Below are positions 16,358 to 25,240 of a stretch of DNA of 64,000 nucleotides, piece by piece. The stretch's first letter is position 1. Every line of letters starts with the position of its first letter. Under the pieces are notes generated by a model. That model was not told where the DNA came from, made no database searches, and was given only the letters and a program-made list of their open reading frames with translations. The DNA is from Streptomyces sp. B3I8 (GTDB lineage Bacteria > Actinomycetota > Actinomycetes > Streptomycetales > Streptomycetaceae): NCBI RefSeq assembly GCF_030816915.1, contig NZ_JAUSYN010000002.1, positions 2,493,501 to 2,557,500 of the forward strand. Direction: 5' to 3'. A program made the translations under genes and the position numbers.

Positions 16358-17674
16358 TCAGCCGATCGCCTTGTCGATGTTCTGGGTCGCGGCCTTCCAA
16401 GCGTCGTCCGGCTTGGTGTTGCGCTGCTCCATGTTGTTGATCTGCGTGGAGATCGCGTCCTTGATCACGCCGTCCTTCGCACCGAGCACCGCCTCGGGGA
16501 TGGACTTGGCCTCCTCGGCGTAGATCTGGCCGATCGGGGCGTTGTTGAAGTACGGCAGCTTCGCGTCCTTCACGTCGGCGAGCTCGTACGCACCCGTGTT
16601 CGACGGGAAGACGCCGATGGTCTTGAACACCTTGGCCTGCTGCTCGGGCGCGGTCAGCCACTTGACCAGCTCCTGCGCCTCCTTCACGTGGTTGCCGCTC
16701 TTCGGCACCGCGAGGAAGGAGCCACCCCAGTTGGCGGCGGAGTCGCCGGGCGCCCGGGCGATGTCCCACTTGCCCTTGTAGTTGTCACCCGAGTTGACGG
16801 AGATCTGGGCCGCCATCCACGCCGGGCAGGCCACCGTGGCGATGGTGCCCTTGCGCAGCGCCGTGGTCCACGGGTCCTGGAACTCGGCCAGGCCCTGGCT
16901 CAGCTTCTTGGACGCGGCGTCGGCGGCGAGATTCCAGCCCTTCTTGACCGACGCGCTGTCCTTGTAGACCGGCTTGCCGCTGGCGTCGTAGTACTGCTCC
17001 GAGGAGGAGGCGACCACCGCGTTGTACATCGCGCTGGCGGAGTCCATGAAGTAGGTCCCGGAGGGGGCCTTCTTCTTGTACTGCTCACCGAGCTTGATGT
17101 AGTCCTCCCAGCCGCCCTTGACCGCCTTGGCGACGGCGTCGCGGTCGGACGGCAGCCCCGCCTTCTCGAACAGGTCGCGGCGGTAGCAGAGCGACATCGG
17201 ACCGATGTCGGTGCCGGCGCCGATCACCGTGCCGTCCTTGGCGGTGGCCTGCTTCTCCTTCCAGGAGACCCAGTCCTTGACGTCGATGACCTTGCTGAGG
17301 TCCTGGAACTTGGCCGCCTGGGTGTCGACGACCTCCTTGATGCGGCCGACCTCGATACCCGTGACGTCCGCCAGGCCACTGCCCGCGTTCAGCTGCTGAA
17401 GCAGCTTCGGGTAGTAGTCCTGCTCGTCGGCGGTCGTCTCTTCCTTGACCGTGATGTTCGGGTGCAGCTTGTGGTACTCGTCGAACAGCTTGGCTTCCTT
17501 GTAGCCGAACTGCCCGAAGTCCGCGAGCTTGAGGGTGATGTTCCCGTTGGAGTCCGAGCTGTCCGAGTCGTCGCTGCTGCAGCCGGTCAGCAGCAGCGCG
17601 GAGGCGGTAAGAACCGTGGTGGTCACGGCCGCTGCTCTGCGGCCTCGACCGCCGCCGGTACGGGTGATGCGCAT
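16358..17674 (-). CDS. cebE: Cellobiose/cello-oligosaccharide-binding lipoprotein CebE
   Basis: A 438-aa extracellular solute-binding lipoprotein. The signal peptide ends in a lipobox LLLTGC, then an acidic Ser/Asp linker (SSDDSDSSDSN) leads to a family 1 solute-binding fold. AAGGAG 7 bp before the ATG at 17674 gives the start. It is the first gene of the cebEFG set and its promoter faces that of the divergent LacI gene at 18170. A CebR-type box lies about 215 bp upstream. Substrate assignment rests on context (CebR boxes, GH1 enzymes) and family resemblance, not on binding residues. Confidence 0.83.
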   Translation of the reverse strand: MRITRTGGGRGRRAAAVTTTVLTASALLLTGCSSDDSDSSDSNGNITLKLADFGQFGYKEAKLFDEYHKLHPNITVKEETTADEQDYYPKLLQQLNAGSGLADVTGIEVGRIKEVVDTQAAKFQDLSKVIDVKDWVSWKEKQATAKDGTVIGAGTDIGPMSLCYRRDLFEKAGLPSDRDAVAKAVKGGWEDYIKLGEQYKKKAPSGTYFMDSASAMYNAVVASSSEQYYDASGKPVYKDSASVKKGWNLAADAASKKLSQGLAEFQDPWTTALRKGTIATVACPAWMAAQISVNSGDNYKGKWDIARAPGDSAANWGGSFLAVPKSGNHVKEAQELVKWLTAPEQQAKVFKTIGVFPSNTGAYELADVKDAKLPYFNNAPIGQIYAEEAKSIPEAVLGAKDGVIKDAISTQINNMEQRNTKPDDAWKAATQNIDKAIG

Positions 17675-18169
17675 TCCACTACTCCTTGTTCCAGTGGGGA
17701 ACGGGACCTCAGGAATCGGGCCGCCGGGGACCCGGCGGCCCGGACCTGCCCTCTCGGTTCGAGCAGCGGCCAGTTCACAACACGGGTTGTGCGGTGAAAA
17801 GATGCTGGTCAACAGTGGGTGTTGCGAGGCGGAGGGAAGGGCCTTCGGTGTTCTGGTCCACACGGGAGTAACCCCCCGAGTACCCGTGGGACCGCTCCCA
17901 CGCGGCATGCCGGAAGACTCGTTCCTGTGAGCCCCAGTGTCAAGACTTGAAAACGGCGTCGTTGCGCAAGCGTGTTGTAGGCGTCACGTTTACGTGTCGT
18001 GACGGCACGTGTAACCAGCGCGACATACGGCCGTCACACGCCGGATCCCCGCAGGTCAACGGCGCGTTCGCGGACCCGTCCGCAGGCCCGGTGCGGCCCG
18101 CGGGGACGGTTTCGGAAAATTCTGGGTCAGAATGAGGCCGACCCCCCACTGATCGCCGAGAGGTGAACG
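17675..18169. promoter_or_regulatory. Divergent cebE / lacI control region
   Basis: 495 bp with no supported gene. It carries the CebR-type box at 17887-17900 and a second dyad, CGTCACG (17982-17988) / CGTGACG (17998-18004), in the more AT-rich stretch near 17945-18020 where promoters are likely. The cebR-side start is preceded by GAGAGGTGA. Confidence 0.6.
17887..17900. promoter_or_regulatory. CebR-type operator upstream of cebE
   Basis: TGGGACCGCTCCCA differs by one base from the CebR consensus TGGGAGCGCTCCCA and lies between the divergent cebE and LacI genes. Confidence 0.8.
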
Positions 18170-19213
18170 ATGAGACCTGCCGACCCGCCGGCCAGGAACG
18201 CGGACGTCCGGCGCCCCACCCTCAACGCCGTGGCCGCGCTCGCCGGTGTCGGGCGGGGCACCGTCTCCCGGGTGATCAACGGCTCCCCCAAGGTGAGCGA
18301 CCGTTCCCGGGCCGCCGTGCAGCGGGCCATCGACGAACTCGGCTACATCCCCAACCGGGCCGCCCGCTCCCTGGTCACCCAGCGCACCGACTCCGTGGCG
18401 CTGGTCGTTCCCGAGGCGCAGAACCGGCTCTTCTCCGAGCCGTACTTCTCCGGGATCATCCGCGGGGTGTCCGCGGGCCTCGCCGGCGCGGGCATGCAGT
18501 TGCTGCTGGTCCTGGTGCGCGACGAGAAGGAGTACGCGCGCCTGGCCACGTACCTGTCCGCGCAACGGGTGGACGGCGTGCTGATGATGGCCGTGCACAG
18601 CGACGACACGCTTCCCGACCGGCTGGAGGAGCTGTCCGTGCCGACCGTGCTGGCCGGCCGGCGCGGCGACGGCGAACCGCTGGGGCACGTCCGCGCGGAC
18701 AACGGGGGCGGGGCGCGCAGCGCGGTCGAACACCTGCTGGCGGGCGGCCGCCGGACGATCGGCACGATCACCGGCCCGCTGGACATGGACGTGGCGCGGG
18801 CCCGGCTCGACGGCTACCGGGGGGCACTGGAGAGCGCGGGACTCGAAGTCGACGACGACCTGGTCGTGCAGGGCGACTTCACCGAGGACGGCGGCCGCTG
18901 GGCCATGCGGGAGCTGCTGCGACGGCGGCCGGAGGTGGACGCGGTGTTCGCCGCGTCGGACGTGACGGCATCGGGGGCGGTGCTGGAACTGCGGGCGTCG
19001 GGACGGCGGGTACCGGACGACGTGGCGGTGATCGGGTTCGACGACTCCATCGTTGCGCGGCACATCGATCCGCCCCTCACCAGCGTGCGGCAGCCGCTGG
19101 AGGAGATGGGGCGCACGATGGCGCGGCTGCTGCTCGACGAGATCGAGCACCGGGGGGCGGGGCACCGCGGCGTCGTACTGCCGACGGAACTGGTGGTCCG
19201 GGAGTCGGCGTGA
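18170..19213 (+). CDS. cebR: LacI-family repressor divergent from cebE (CebR-like paralogue 2)
   Basis: A 347-aa LacI/GalR repressor with an N-terminal DNA-binding segment TLNAVAALAGVGRGTVSRVI and a sugar-binding effector domain ending LPTELVVRESA. Its position, back-to-back with cebE across a region containing a CebR box, is the one expected for CebR, which releases DNA on binding cello-oligosaccharides. It shares the recognition helix and long stretches of the effector domain with the LacI protein at 10901, so the two are recent paralogues. The start at ATG 18170 has GAGAGGTGA upstream. The symbol is given on position and is moderately sure. Confidence 0.75.
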   Translation: MRPADPPARNADVRRPTLNAVAALAGVGRGTVSRVINGSPKVSDRSRAAVQRAIDELGYIPNRAARSLVTQRTDSVALVVPEAQNRLFSEPYFSGIIRGVSAGLAGAGMQLLLVLVRDEKEYARLATYLSAQRVDGVLMMAVHSDDTLPDRLEELSVPTVLAGRRGDGEPLGHVRADNGGGARSAVEHLLAGGRRTIGTITGPLDMDVARARLDGYRGALESAGLEVDDDLVVQGDFTEDGGRWAMRELLRRRPEVDAVFAASDVTASGAVLELRASGRRVPDDVAVIGFDDSIVARHIDPPLTSVRQPLEEMGRTMARLLLDEIEHRGAGHRGVVLPTELVVRESA

Positions 19214-19342
19214 GGGGGGTTCCCTCGCCGACTTGGGGCTTGGGAGCCTCCGGCGGGGGCCGTGGCCGCGAGGGCAGCGCCTTCGGGGGGTGGGGCGCGC
19301 GCGGGATGGCGGGTGTGGGGCGCGCGGGATGGCGGGTGCGGG

Positions 19343-19503
19343 TGAGTGGGGCTTCTCGCGCCCACGCGGCGGAGCCGCATATCGACACTGCCCCGTGCCC
19401 CTGATCAGGGGCACGGGGAACTGCGCGGTCTTTTCGGGGTCCGGGGGCGGAGCCCCCCGGGGGGACGGGAAGGGCAGGGGCGGCGGGGGCGAGAAAAAAC
19501 CCG
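19343..19503. repeat. Dispersed GC-rich intergenic repeat, copy R2
   Basis: Contains all modules of the family in order: CACGCGGCGGAGCCGCAT, GCACGGGGAACTGCGCG, the GGGGGCGGAGCCCCC hairpin, GACGGGAAGGG and GGGGCGGCGGGGG, ending in a run of A. It sits between the LacI gene and the promoter of the second glycosidase. Confidence 0.75.
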
Positions 19504-19569
19504 TGGAGCCTCTCGTGAGGGCGCCCCGGCGGGACGCGGAGCCGTATCCCGCGCGCGGGGGTTTCCTCG

Positions 19570-19583
19570 TGGGAGCGCTCCCA
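19570..19583. promoter_or_regulatory. Perfect CebR box upstream of the second glycosidase
   Basis: TGGGAGCGCTCCCA, the exact CebR consensus palindrome, 41 bp before the ATG of the gene at 19624. Confidence 0.88.
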
Positions 19584-19610
19584 TGCATAATGGGCGACGC
19601 ATCCGACCCG

Positions 19611-19624
19611 TGGGAGCGATTCCA
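19611..19624. promoter_or_regulatory. Second CebR-type box overlapping the start codon
   Basis: TGGGAGCGATTCCA, two mismatches from consensus, ends on the A of the ATG. With the box at 19570 it forms a pair centred 41 bp apart. Confidence 0.75.
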
Positions 19625-21045
19625 TGACCGAGCCGACACCCCCCGTGCGCTTCCCTCCCGCCTTCGTCTGGGGCGCGGCCACCTCCGCCTACCAGATCGA
19701 GGGAGCCGCGGCGGAGGACGGCCGTACGCCCTCCATCTGGGACACCTTCAGTCACACACCGGGGAAGACGGCCGGCGGCGACCACGGCGACATCGCCGTC
19801 GACCACTACCACCGCTACCGCGACGACGTGGCGCTGATGGCGGAGCTCGGCCTGTCCTCGTACCGCTTCTCCGTCTCGTGGTCCCGCGTGCAGCCCACCG
19901 GACGGGGTCCGGCGGTCCAGCGCGGGCTGGACTTCTACCGCCGCCTGGTGGACGAGCTGCTCTCCCACGGCATCAAGCCGGTTCTGACGCTGTACCACTG
20001 GGACCTGCCGCAGGAGTTGGAGGACGCGGGCGGCTGGCCGGAGCGGGAGACCGCCTACCGGTTCGCCGAGTACGCCGCGCTCCTCGGCCAGACGCTCGGC
20101 GACCGCGTCGAGCAGTGGACCACCCTGAACGAACCCTGGTGCAGCGCCTTCCTCGGCTACTGCTCCGGCGTGCACGCCCCGGGGCGCACCGACCCGGAGG
20201 CCTCGCTGCGGGCCGCGCACCACCTGAACCTCGCGCACGGCCTGGGCACGGCCGCCCTGCGGGCCACGATGCCGGCCGGCAACACGGTCGCCGTGAGCCT
20301 CAACTCCCAGGTGATCCGCCCGTTCTCGCAGGACCCCGCGGATCTGGAGGCGGCGCGGCGGATCGACGACCTCGCCAACGGCGTCTTCCACGGCCCGATG
20401 CTGCACGGGGCGTACCCGGAGACGCTGATCAAGGCGACCCGGCCGGTCACCGACTGGGCCTTCGTCCAGCGGGGCGACCTGGTGCTGGCCCAGCAGCCGC
20501 TGGACGCGCTCGGCCTGAACTACTACACGCCCGCCCTGGTGAGTGCGGCGGGGAACGCGCCGTCCGGTCCGCGCGCGGACAATCACGGCGCCGGCGAGGG
20601 GGGACCCTGGCCGGGCGCCGACGACGTGGTCTTCCACCAGCCGCCGGGCGACCGGACGGCGATGGGCTGGACGGTCGACCCGACCGGGCTGCACGACCTG
20701 GTCATGCGCTACACCCGTGAGGTGCCCGGCCTGCCGCTGTACATCACCGAGAACGGCGCCGCATACGACGACGAGCCCGACGCCGAGGGCCGCGTGCACG
20801 ATCCGGAACGCATCGCCTACCTGCGCGGCCACCTCTCGGCGGTGCGCCGCGCGATCGACGACGGCGCCGAGGTGCGGGGCTACTACCTGTGGTCCCTGAT
20901 GGACAACTTCGAGTGGGCGTACGGCTACGAGAAGCGGTTCGGCGCGGTGTACGTGGACCACGAGACGCTGGCCCGCACCCCGAAGTCGAGCGCCCACTGG
21001 TACGGCCGCGCCGCCCGCACCGGCGTGCTGCCGCCGCACCCATAG
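19624..21045 (+). CDS. Family 1 beta-glucosidase, second copy
   Basis: A 473-aa cytosolic GH1 enzyme closely similar to the one at 12182: [19 protein letters not shown] near the start, [12 protein letters not shown] with the acid/base Glu and [10 protein letters not shown] with the nucleophile Glu. It lies on the opposite strand downstream of the LacI gene, with two CebR-type boxes in its promoter and start region, so cellobiose control is very likely. Differences from the first copy lie mainly in loops, which could mean a different preferred chain length or linkage. It ends in a series of hairpins facing the convergent chitinase gene. No signal peptide. Confidence 0.88.
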   Translation: MTEPTPPVRFPPAFVWGAATSAYQIEGAAAEDGRTPSIWDTFSHTPGKTAGGDHGDIAVDHYHRYRDDVALMAELGLSSYRFSVSWSRVQPTGRGPAVQRGLDFYRRLVDELLSHGIKPVLTLYHWDLPQELEDAGGWPERETAYRFAEYAALLGQTLGDRVEQWTTLNEPWCSAFLGYCSGVHAPGRTDPEASLRAAHHLNLAHGLGTAALRATMPAGNTVAVSLNSQVIRPFSQDPADLEAARRIDDLANGVFHGPMLHGAYPETLIKATRPVTDWAFVQRGDLVLAQQPLDALGLNYYTPALVSAAGNAPSGPRADNHGAGEGGPWPGADDVVFHQPPGDRTAMGWTVDPTGLHDLVMRYTREVPGLPLYITENGAAYDDEPDAEGRVHDPERIAYLRGHLSAVRRAIDDGAEVRGYYLWSLMDNFEWAYGYEKRFGAVYVDHETLARTPKSSAHWYGRAARTGVLPPHP

Positions 21046-21051
21046 ACCGCC

Positions 21052-21238
21052 GTGCCCGCGCCACTACCCGCCCCGCCCGGCGCGGGCACGGTCGAAAACC
21101 CCGGTCCGGCCGGCGTAAGCGGACGCCGGCCGGGCCGGTCAGGGGGACGGGGCGCGGTCCTGGTGGGGGGTTCTGTGGGGAAGCGGACCGCGCCCCGCGC
21201 CGGACGGGAGCTGCCCGGCGGAGGGCGCCGGGCAGCTC
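21052..21238. terminator. Cluster of four consecutive hairpins between convergent genes
   Basis: Four stems in a row: 21052-21062/21079-21089 (11 bp), 21101-21116/21123-21138 (16 bp, one wobble), 21148-21160/21185-21197 (13 bp) and 21208-21219/21227-21238 (12 bp). They lie between the second glycosidase and the chitinase gene and can stop transcription from both sides. Confidence 0.75.
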
Positions 21239-21286
21239 CTCTGTCTTGGGGCTCCCGTCAGGTCACAGCCCCTGCTCCCGGCTGTC

Positions 21287-21342
21287 GGCCGTGAAGGCCT
21301 CGCCCGGGCCGCGAAGGCCTTACTTGTAGGCCGCGAAGGCCT
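21287..21342. repeat. Three copies of a 14-bp repeat across the chitinase stop codon
   Basis: GGCCGTGAAGGCCT (21287-21300) and two copies of GGCCGCGAAGGCCT (21307-21320, 21329-21342), the last inside the C-terminal codons and the others beyond the stop. Confidence 0.7.
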
Positions 21343-22789
21343 TCGAGAAGTCGAACGCCCCCTGCGTGATCGAGCTGCACGTCGCGTCGGCCGTGTTCTT
21401 CGCCTGCGCGCACTGCTTGTCGCGCGTCGCGGACCACATCGACAGCCACGCCAGTCCCTTCGACTTCGCGAAGTCCACCAGCTGCTTGGCGTCGTCGACC
21501 TTGAACACCTCCGTGGACACGTCGTTGACGCCGATCATCGGCGTGACCGCGACGGCCTTCCACGCCGCGTCGTCGGAGAGGCCGAGCACGCTTCGGATCT
21601 GCGCCTGGGTCGCGGTGGCCGCCTGGATCGCGTAGCCGCCCATGTCCCCGTTGTACGAGGCCCCGTAGTCCATCGCCATGATGTTGACGGCGGAGATCTT
21701 CACGCCGTTGGACTTGGCGTTGGACAGCAGGTCGACGCCGTCCTGGGTGAGCCCCTCCGGCATGACGGGCAGGGTGAAGGAGACGTCCAGACCGGAGTGC
21801 GACTGCTGGAGCTTGGCGATGGCCTGGGCACGCCGGGTGTTGGCCGCCGTGTTCGGCAGCGCGCCGCCCTCGATGTCGAAGTCGACCTTGGTCAGCTTGT
21901 AGGTGTCCACGACCTTGCCGTACGCCGCCGCCAGCGCGTCGGCGGAGGAGCACGTGGTGCCGAGCTCGGAGCCCGAGGCGCCGCCGAAGGAGACGCGGAC
22001 GTCGCCGCCCTTGGCACGGAGCTTGCCGATCTGCGCGGCGACCGCGTCGCTGCCCAGGTCGCTGACGCCGCCCCACTTCGGCGTGCAGCCGCCGCCGTCG
22101 GTGACGAAGGCGAGGTTGTAGGTCTTCACCCCGGTGGCGTCGGTGGCGGCGAGCAGGTCGAAGGCGGGGTAGAGAGAGGTGTCGACGTACGGCGCGAATC
22201 CGGCGCTGCCCGCGCTGCCGTTGCCGGTGTCGGGGGTCGACGGGGTGGAGCTGGGCTTGGGGTCGGCACTCTGCGACGGGGTGGCAGGCTTGCTGGGCCG
22301 GGTGCTCGGTTCGGAGGTGGCGGGCTCCGAGGGGCGGCCGCTCGGCTCGGGGGTGGCGCCGTCGTCCGCGGAGCAGCTCGCGCCGTCGATGCGGCAGCCG
22401 GTGGGGTCGCCCTTGCCGCTGACGACGAAGCCGACGGTGACGGACTCGTTCGCCGCGAGCCCGTCCTTGTCCCAGGACGGCGCCGTCACGGTGACGTGCT
22501 GTCCGCTCACCTTCGACGTGGCGTTCCACAGCGAGCTGATCCTCGCACCGGCAGGCAGGTCGAACTCCAGCTTCCAGTCGGCCTCCTTGGCGCCGGTCTC
22601 GTTGGTGACGACGTACTGGCCGGTGTAGCCGGTCTCCCACGTGCTGGACTTGGTGTAGACGGCACCGACGCCGGCCGCGTGCGCGGTACCGGTGAGCGCG
22701 AAGGCGCCGCCGCCCGCCACGGCCGCCGCGACGACGCCGCCGATCACCTTGTTCCTGCCGCTGACCTTGCGCCGGTGCGTACTGCTCAT
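21320..22789 (-). CDS. Secreted GH18 chitinase with N-terminal CBM2 domain
   Basis: A 489-aa secreted chitinase. The signal peptide (GRNKVIGGVVAAAVAGGGAF to ...TAHAAG) is followed by a family 2 carbohydrate-binding domain (about 40-135, with conserved Trp and GFVVSGKGDPTGC), a Ser/Pro/Thr linker (about 150-195) and a GH18 barrel. The catalytic DxDxE appears as VDFDIEGG. It cleaves chitin to chito-oligosaccharides outside the cell. ATG at 22789 is preferred because GCAGG precedes it; a GTG 24 bp earlier is possible. A DasR-like site (22926-22937) upstream suggests control by N-acetylglucosamine. Its direction and terminators separate it from the ceb genes. Confidence 0.9.
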   Translation of the reverse strand: MSSTHRRKVSGRNKVIGGVVAAAVAGGGAFALTGTAHAAGVGAVYTKSSTWETGYTGQYVVTNETGAKEADWKLEFDLPAGARISSLWNATSKVSGQHVTVTAPSWDKDGLAANESVTVGFVVSGKGDPTGCRIDGASCSADDGATPEPSGRPSEPATSEPSTRPSKPATPSQSADPKPSSTPSTPDTGNGSAGSAGFAPYVDTSLYPAFDLLAATDATGVKTYNLAFVTDGGGCTPKWGGVSDLGSDAVAAQIGKLRAKGGDVRVSFGGASGSELGTTCSSADALAAAYGKVVDTYKLTKVDFDIEGGALPNTAANTRRAQAIAKLQQSHSGLDVSFTLPVMPEGLTQDGVDLLSNAKSNGVKISAVNIMAMDYGASYNGDMGGYAIQAATATQAQIRSVLGLSDDAAWKAVAVTPMIGVNDVSTEVFKVDDAKQLVDFAKSKGLAWLSMWSATRDKQCAQAKNTADATCSSITQGAFDFSKAFAAYK

Positions 22790-22925
22790 CGAATGCCTGC
22801 TTTCACTGCTCACGGAAGTGGGGGTGCGGCAGAAAGCTAGCGGGCGGGATTCGGGCGGATCGCCCGAACCGGGCGGGGGTCGGGGATCTTAGGGTGCGCT
22901 TAAGGAAGGGATCGGAGGGCGTTAA

Positions 22926-22937
22926 AGGTCGAGACCA
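22926..22937 (-). promoter_or_regulatory. DasR-like responsive element upstream of the chitinase gene
   Basis: Minus-strand TGGTCTCGACCT, a GGTC-N2-GACC dyad matching the dre pattern TGGTCTAGACCA and the chitinase direct-repeat pattern TGGTCCAGACCT at most positions. It is about 137 bp before the start codon. Confidence 0.65.
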
Positions 22938-22993
22938 ATCGGTGCGCGGGCGGGCGGCACGCGGACCTGCGGGCGCGGGGCGCGCCCTCTGCC

Positions 22994-24418
22994 TCACTTC
23001 GCCAGCACGACCCGCCTGCGCTTGCGCTCCCGCCCCCGGTGGCCGCGGCCGCGCGTCGTCGTGCCGCAGCCGTCGAGCTGGATCCAGATGCGGACCTCCG
23101 TGCCGCCGAGGACGGACGAGCCGATGCGTACGTCGCCGCCCGTCGACTCGGCCAGCCGCCGGACGATGTCCAGCCCGAGCCCCGTCGACCCGTCGCTGCC
23201 CGAGCCGCGTCCCCGGGCCATCGCGGCGTCGGGGTCGGTGATGCCCGGTCCCGCGTCGGAGACCAGCACGATCACCGCATCCTCCGCGTGATGCACGTCG
23301 ACCGCGAAGGCGGTGCCCTCCGGGGTGTGCCGGAAGACGTTGCCGAGCAGCGCGTCGAGCGCGGCGGCCAGGTCGGCGCGGGCCACGGGTATGCGCACCG
23401 GGCGGTCGATGCCGGCCGTGCGTACCTTGCGTCCCTCGTCCTCGGCCAGCGCGGACCAGAACTCCATGCGCTCGCGCACCACTTCGGCCGCGTCGCAGCC
23501 GGCGCCGGGTCCGGGCGCGGTCGTCTGCGGCTTGGCCTCCCGCGCCGTGCGGATGATGGTGTCGACCTCTCGTTCGAGCTGGGCGACGGCCGCGCGGGTC
23601 TGGTCGGCGGCCGGGCCCTCGCCGAGCGAGGCCGCGTTGAGCCGCAGCACGGTCAGCGGGGTGCGCAGCCGGTGCGACAGGTCGGCGGCCAGTTCCCGTT
23701 CGTTGGCAAGCAGTTGGACGACCTGGTCGGCCATGGAGTTGAAGGCGACCGCCGCGAGCCGCAGTTCGGTCGGTCCCTCCTCGGGCACCCGGGCGCCCAG
23801 CTTCCCCTCCCCCAGTTCGTGCGCGCCCTCGACCAGGCGCTGCGCGGGCTGCACCATGCGCACCCCGAGCCGGTCGGCGACGGCGACCGAGCCGACGATC
23901 AGTGCGGCACCGACGGCGGCGAGCACCGCCCAGGCCGTGCCGACGCCGTTGCTGACCTCGGACTCGGGCACGTACACCTCGACCACGGCGATGGCGCCGG
24001 AGCCGATCGCGACGGGCTGGAGCAGGGTGGAACCGCCCTTCACCTCGCTGGTGGAGGCCCGGCCCAGCTTGCGGGTGGCCTCGATGTCCTTGTCGGCGGC
24101 GCGCCGCCGGCCGAGGTCGAGGGCCTTGGTGGCGCCCTCGCCGCTGACCACGTTCCCTTCGCCGTCGGTTCCCGCGGTCGCCGGTATGTGCACCGCTATG
24201 CCCTCGTCGTCGGAGCCGGCCGAGGCGACGACGCGCTCCAACTGGTCCCGCTCGGTGGTGATGGAGAGCGCGGGCGCCACGGCCGCCGCCTCCCGCTCGG
24301 CGTTGGAGAAGGCGCGGTCGCGCGCCATCTCCTTGATGACCAGGCCGAGCGGCACCGCGAAGGCGACCACGACCATGGTGGTCACCGCCAGGCACACCTT
24401 GACCAGTGCCCACCTCAT
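22994..24418 (-). CDS. Sensor histidine kinase of an OmpR-type two-component system
   Basis: A 474-aa membrane histidine kinase. Two membrane segments (about residues 6-28 and 188-208) flank an extracytoplasmic sensor region, then a HAMP-like linker, the phospho-acceptor box ADLSHRLRTPL with His, and an ATP-binding domain with NVFRHTPEGTAF (N box), SDAGPGI (G1) and GSTGLGLDIVRRL (G2). The C-terminus is a basic tail (RGRGHRGRERKRRR). The ATG overlaps the stop of the response-regulator gene by 4 bp, so the two are translationally coupled. The signal sensed is unknown. Confidence 0.9.
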   Translation of the reverse strand: MRWALVKVCLAVTTMVVVAFAVPLGLVIKEMARDRAFSNAEREAAAVAPALSITTERDQLERVVASAGSDDEGIAVHIPATAGTDGEGNVVSGEGATKALDLGRRRAADKDIEATRKLGRASTSEVKGGSTLLQPVAIGSGAIAVVEVYVPESEVSNGVGTAWAVLAAVGAALIVGSVAVADRLGVRMVQPAQRLVEGAHELGEGKLGARVPEEGPTELRLAAVAFNSMADQVVQLLANERELAADLSHRLRTPLTVLRLNAASLGEGPAADQTRAAVAQLEREVDTIIRTAREAKPQTTAPGPGAGCDAAEVVRERMEFWSALAEDEGRKVRTAGIDRPVRIPVARADLAAALDALLGNVFRHTPEGTAFAVDVHHAEDAVIVLVSDAGPGITDPDAAMARGRGSGSDGSTGLGLDIVRRLAESTGGDVRIGSSVLGGTEVRIWIQLDGCGTTTRGRGHRGRERKRRRVVLAK

Positions 24419-25119
24419 GACAGCGGCTCCGCTCTCGGCGGCTCCAGCTTCACGCCCACGCCGCGCAGGGTGTGCAGATAGCGGGGCCTGGCCGCCGTCT
24501 CGCCCAACTTCCGCCGCAGCCAGGAGAGGTGGACGTCGATGGTCTGATCGTCGCCGTAGGACTGCTGCCACACCTCGGCGAGCAGCTCCTTGCGCGGGAC
24601 GACGACGCCGGGGCGGCCGGCGAGGAAGGCGAGCAGGTCGAACTCACGCCGGGTCAGGTCCAGGCGCAGGCCGTCGAGTTCGGCCTGGCGGCGCAGCGGG
24701 TCGATGGTGAGCCCGCCGACGCGGATCACCGCGGACACCGGTGCCTCGCCCGCGCCCGACCGGGCCCGACGCAGCACGGCGGCCATCCGCGCGGACAGGT
24801 GCTCGACGGAGAACGGCTTGGTCAAGTAGTCGTCGGCGCCCGCGTTGAGCAGCCGGACGACCTCCGTCTCGTCGTCCCGCGCGGTGGCCACTATCACCGG
24901 TACGTCGGTGATGCCGCGCAGCATCTTCAGCGCCTCGGACCCGTCCAGATCGGGCAGTCCGAGGTCGAGTATCACGACGTCGAACGAGAAGTGGGCGACC
25001 TCTCGCAGCGCTTCGAGTGCGGTGCCGACACTGCGCACGGTGTGCGCGGCGTCGGTCAGATGCCGGATGAGCGCGGAGCGTACGAACTGGTCGTCCTCGA
25101 CCACGAGCACACTTGCCAT
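24415..25119 (-). CDS. OmpR/PhoB-family response regulator
   Basis: A 234-aa DNA-binding response regulator paired with the kinase gene that overlaps its 3' end. The receiver domain has the acidic pair VEDD, the phospho-acceptor Asp52 in VILDLGLPDLDG and the conserved Lys in DDYLTKPFS; the C-terminal winged helix has LTRREFDLLAFLAGRPG and IDVHLSWLRRKLG. The start at ATG 25119 is not backed by a strong ribosome binding site; GTG at 25128 is possible. The divergent gene at 25241 encodes a membrane-anchored protein and is a likely target or signal partner. Confidence 0.9.
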   Translation of the reverse strand: MASVLVVEDDQFVRSALIRHLTDAAHTVRSVGTALEALREVAHFSFDVVILDLGLPDLDGSEALKMLRGITDVPVIVATARDDETEVVRLLNAGADDYLTKPFSVEHLSARMAAVLRRARSGAGEAPVSAVIRVGGLTIDPLRRQAELDGLRLDLTRREFDLLAFLAGRPGVVVPRKELLAEVWQQSYGDDQTIDVHLSWLRRKLGETAARPRYLHTLRGVGVKLEPPRAEPLS

Positions 25120-25240
25120 GCGCCGCACCGTACGCCATGCGTGCGGAGCCGTTCCGGGCCTGTGGACAACTCCACGACGCACAAAGGACATTCGAGACTG
25201 TGTACGACTGGTGAGACACCCGTGGGGCGGGTGAGGCAGT

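Noticed and set aside
10901..21045. Biosynthetic gene cluster
   Set aside because: Glycosidases, importer and repressors explain the region; no synthases or tailoring sets are present.
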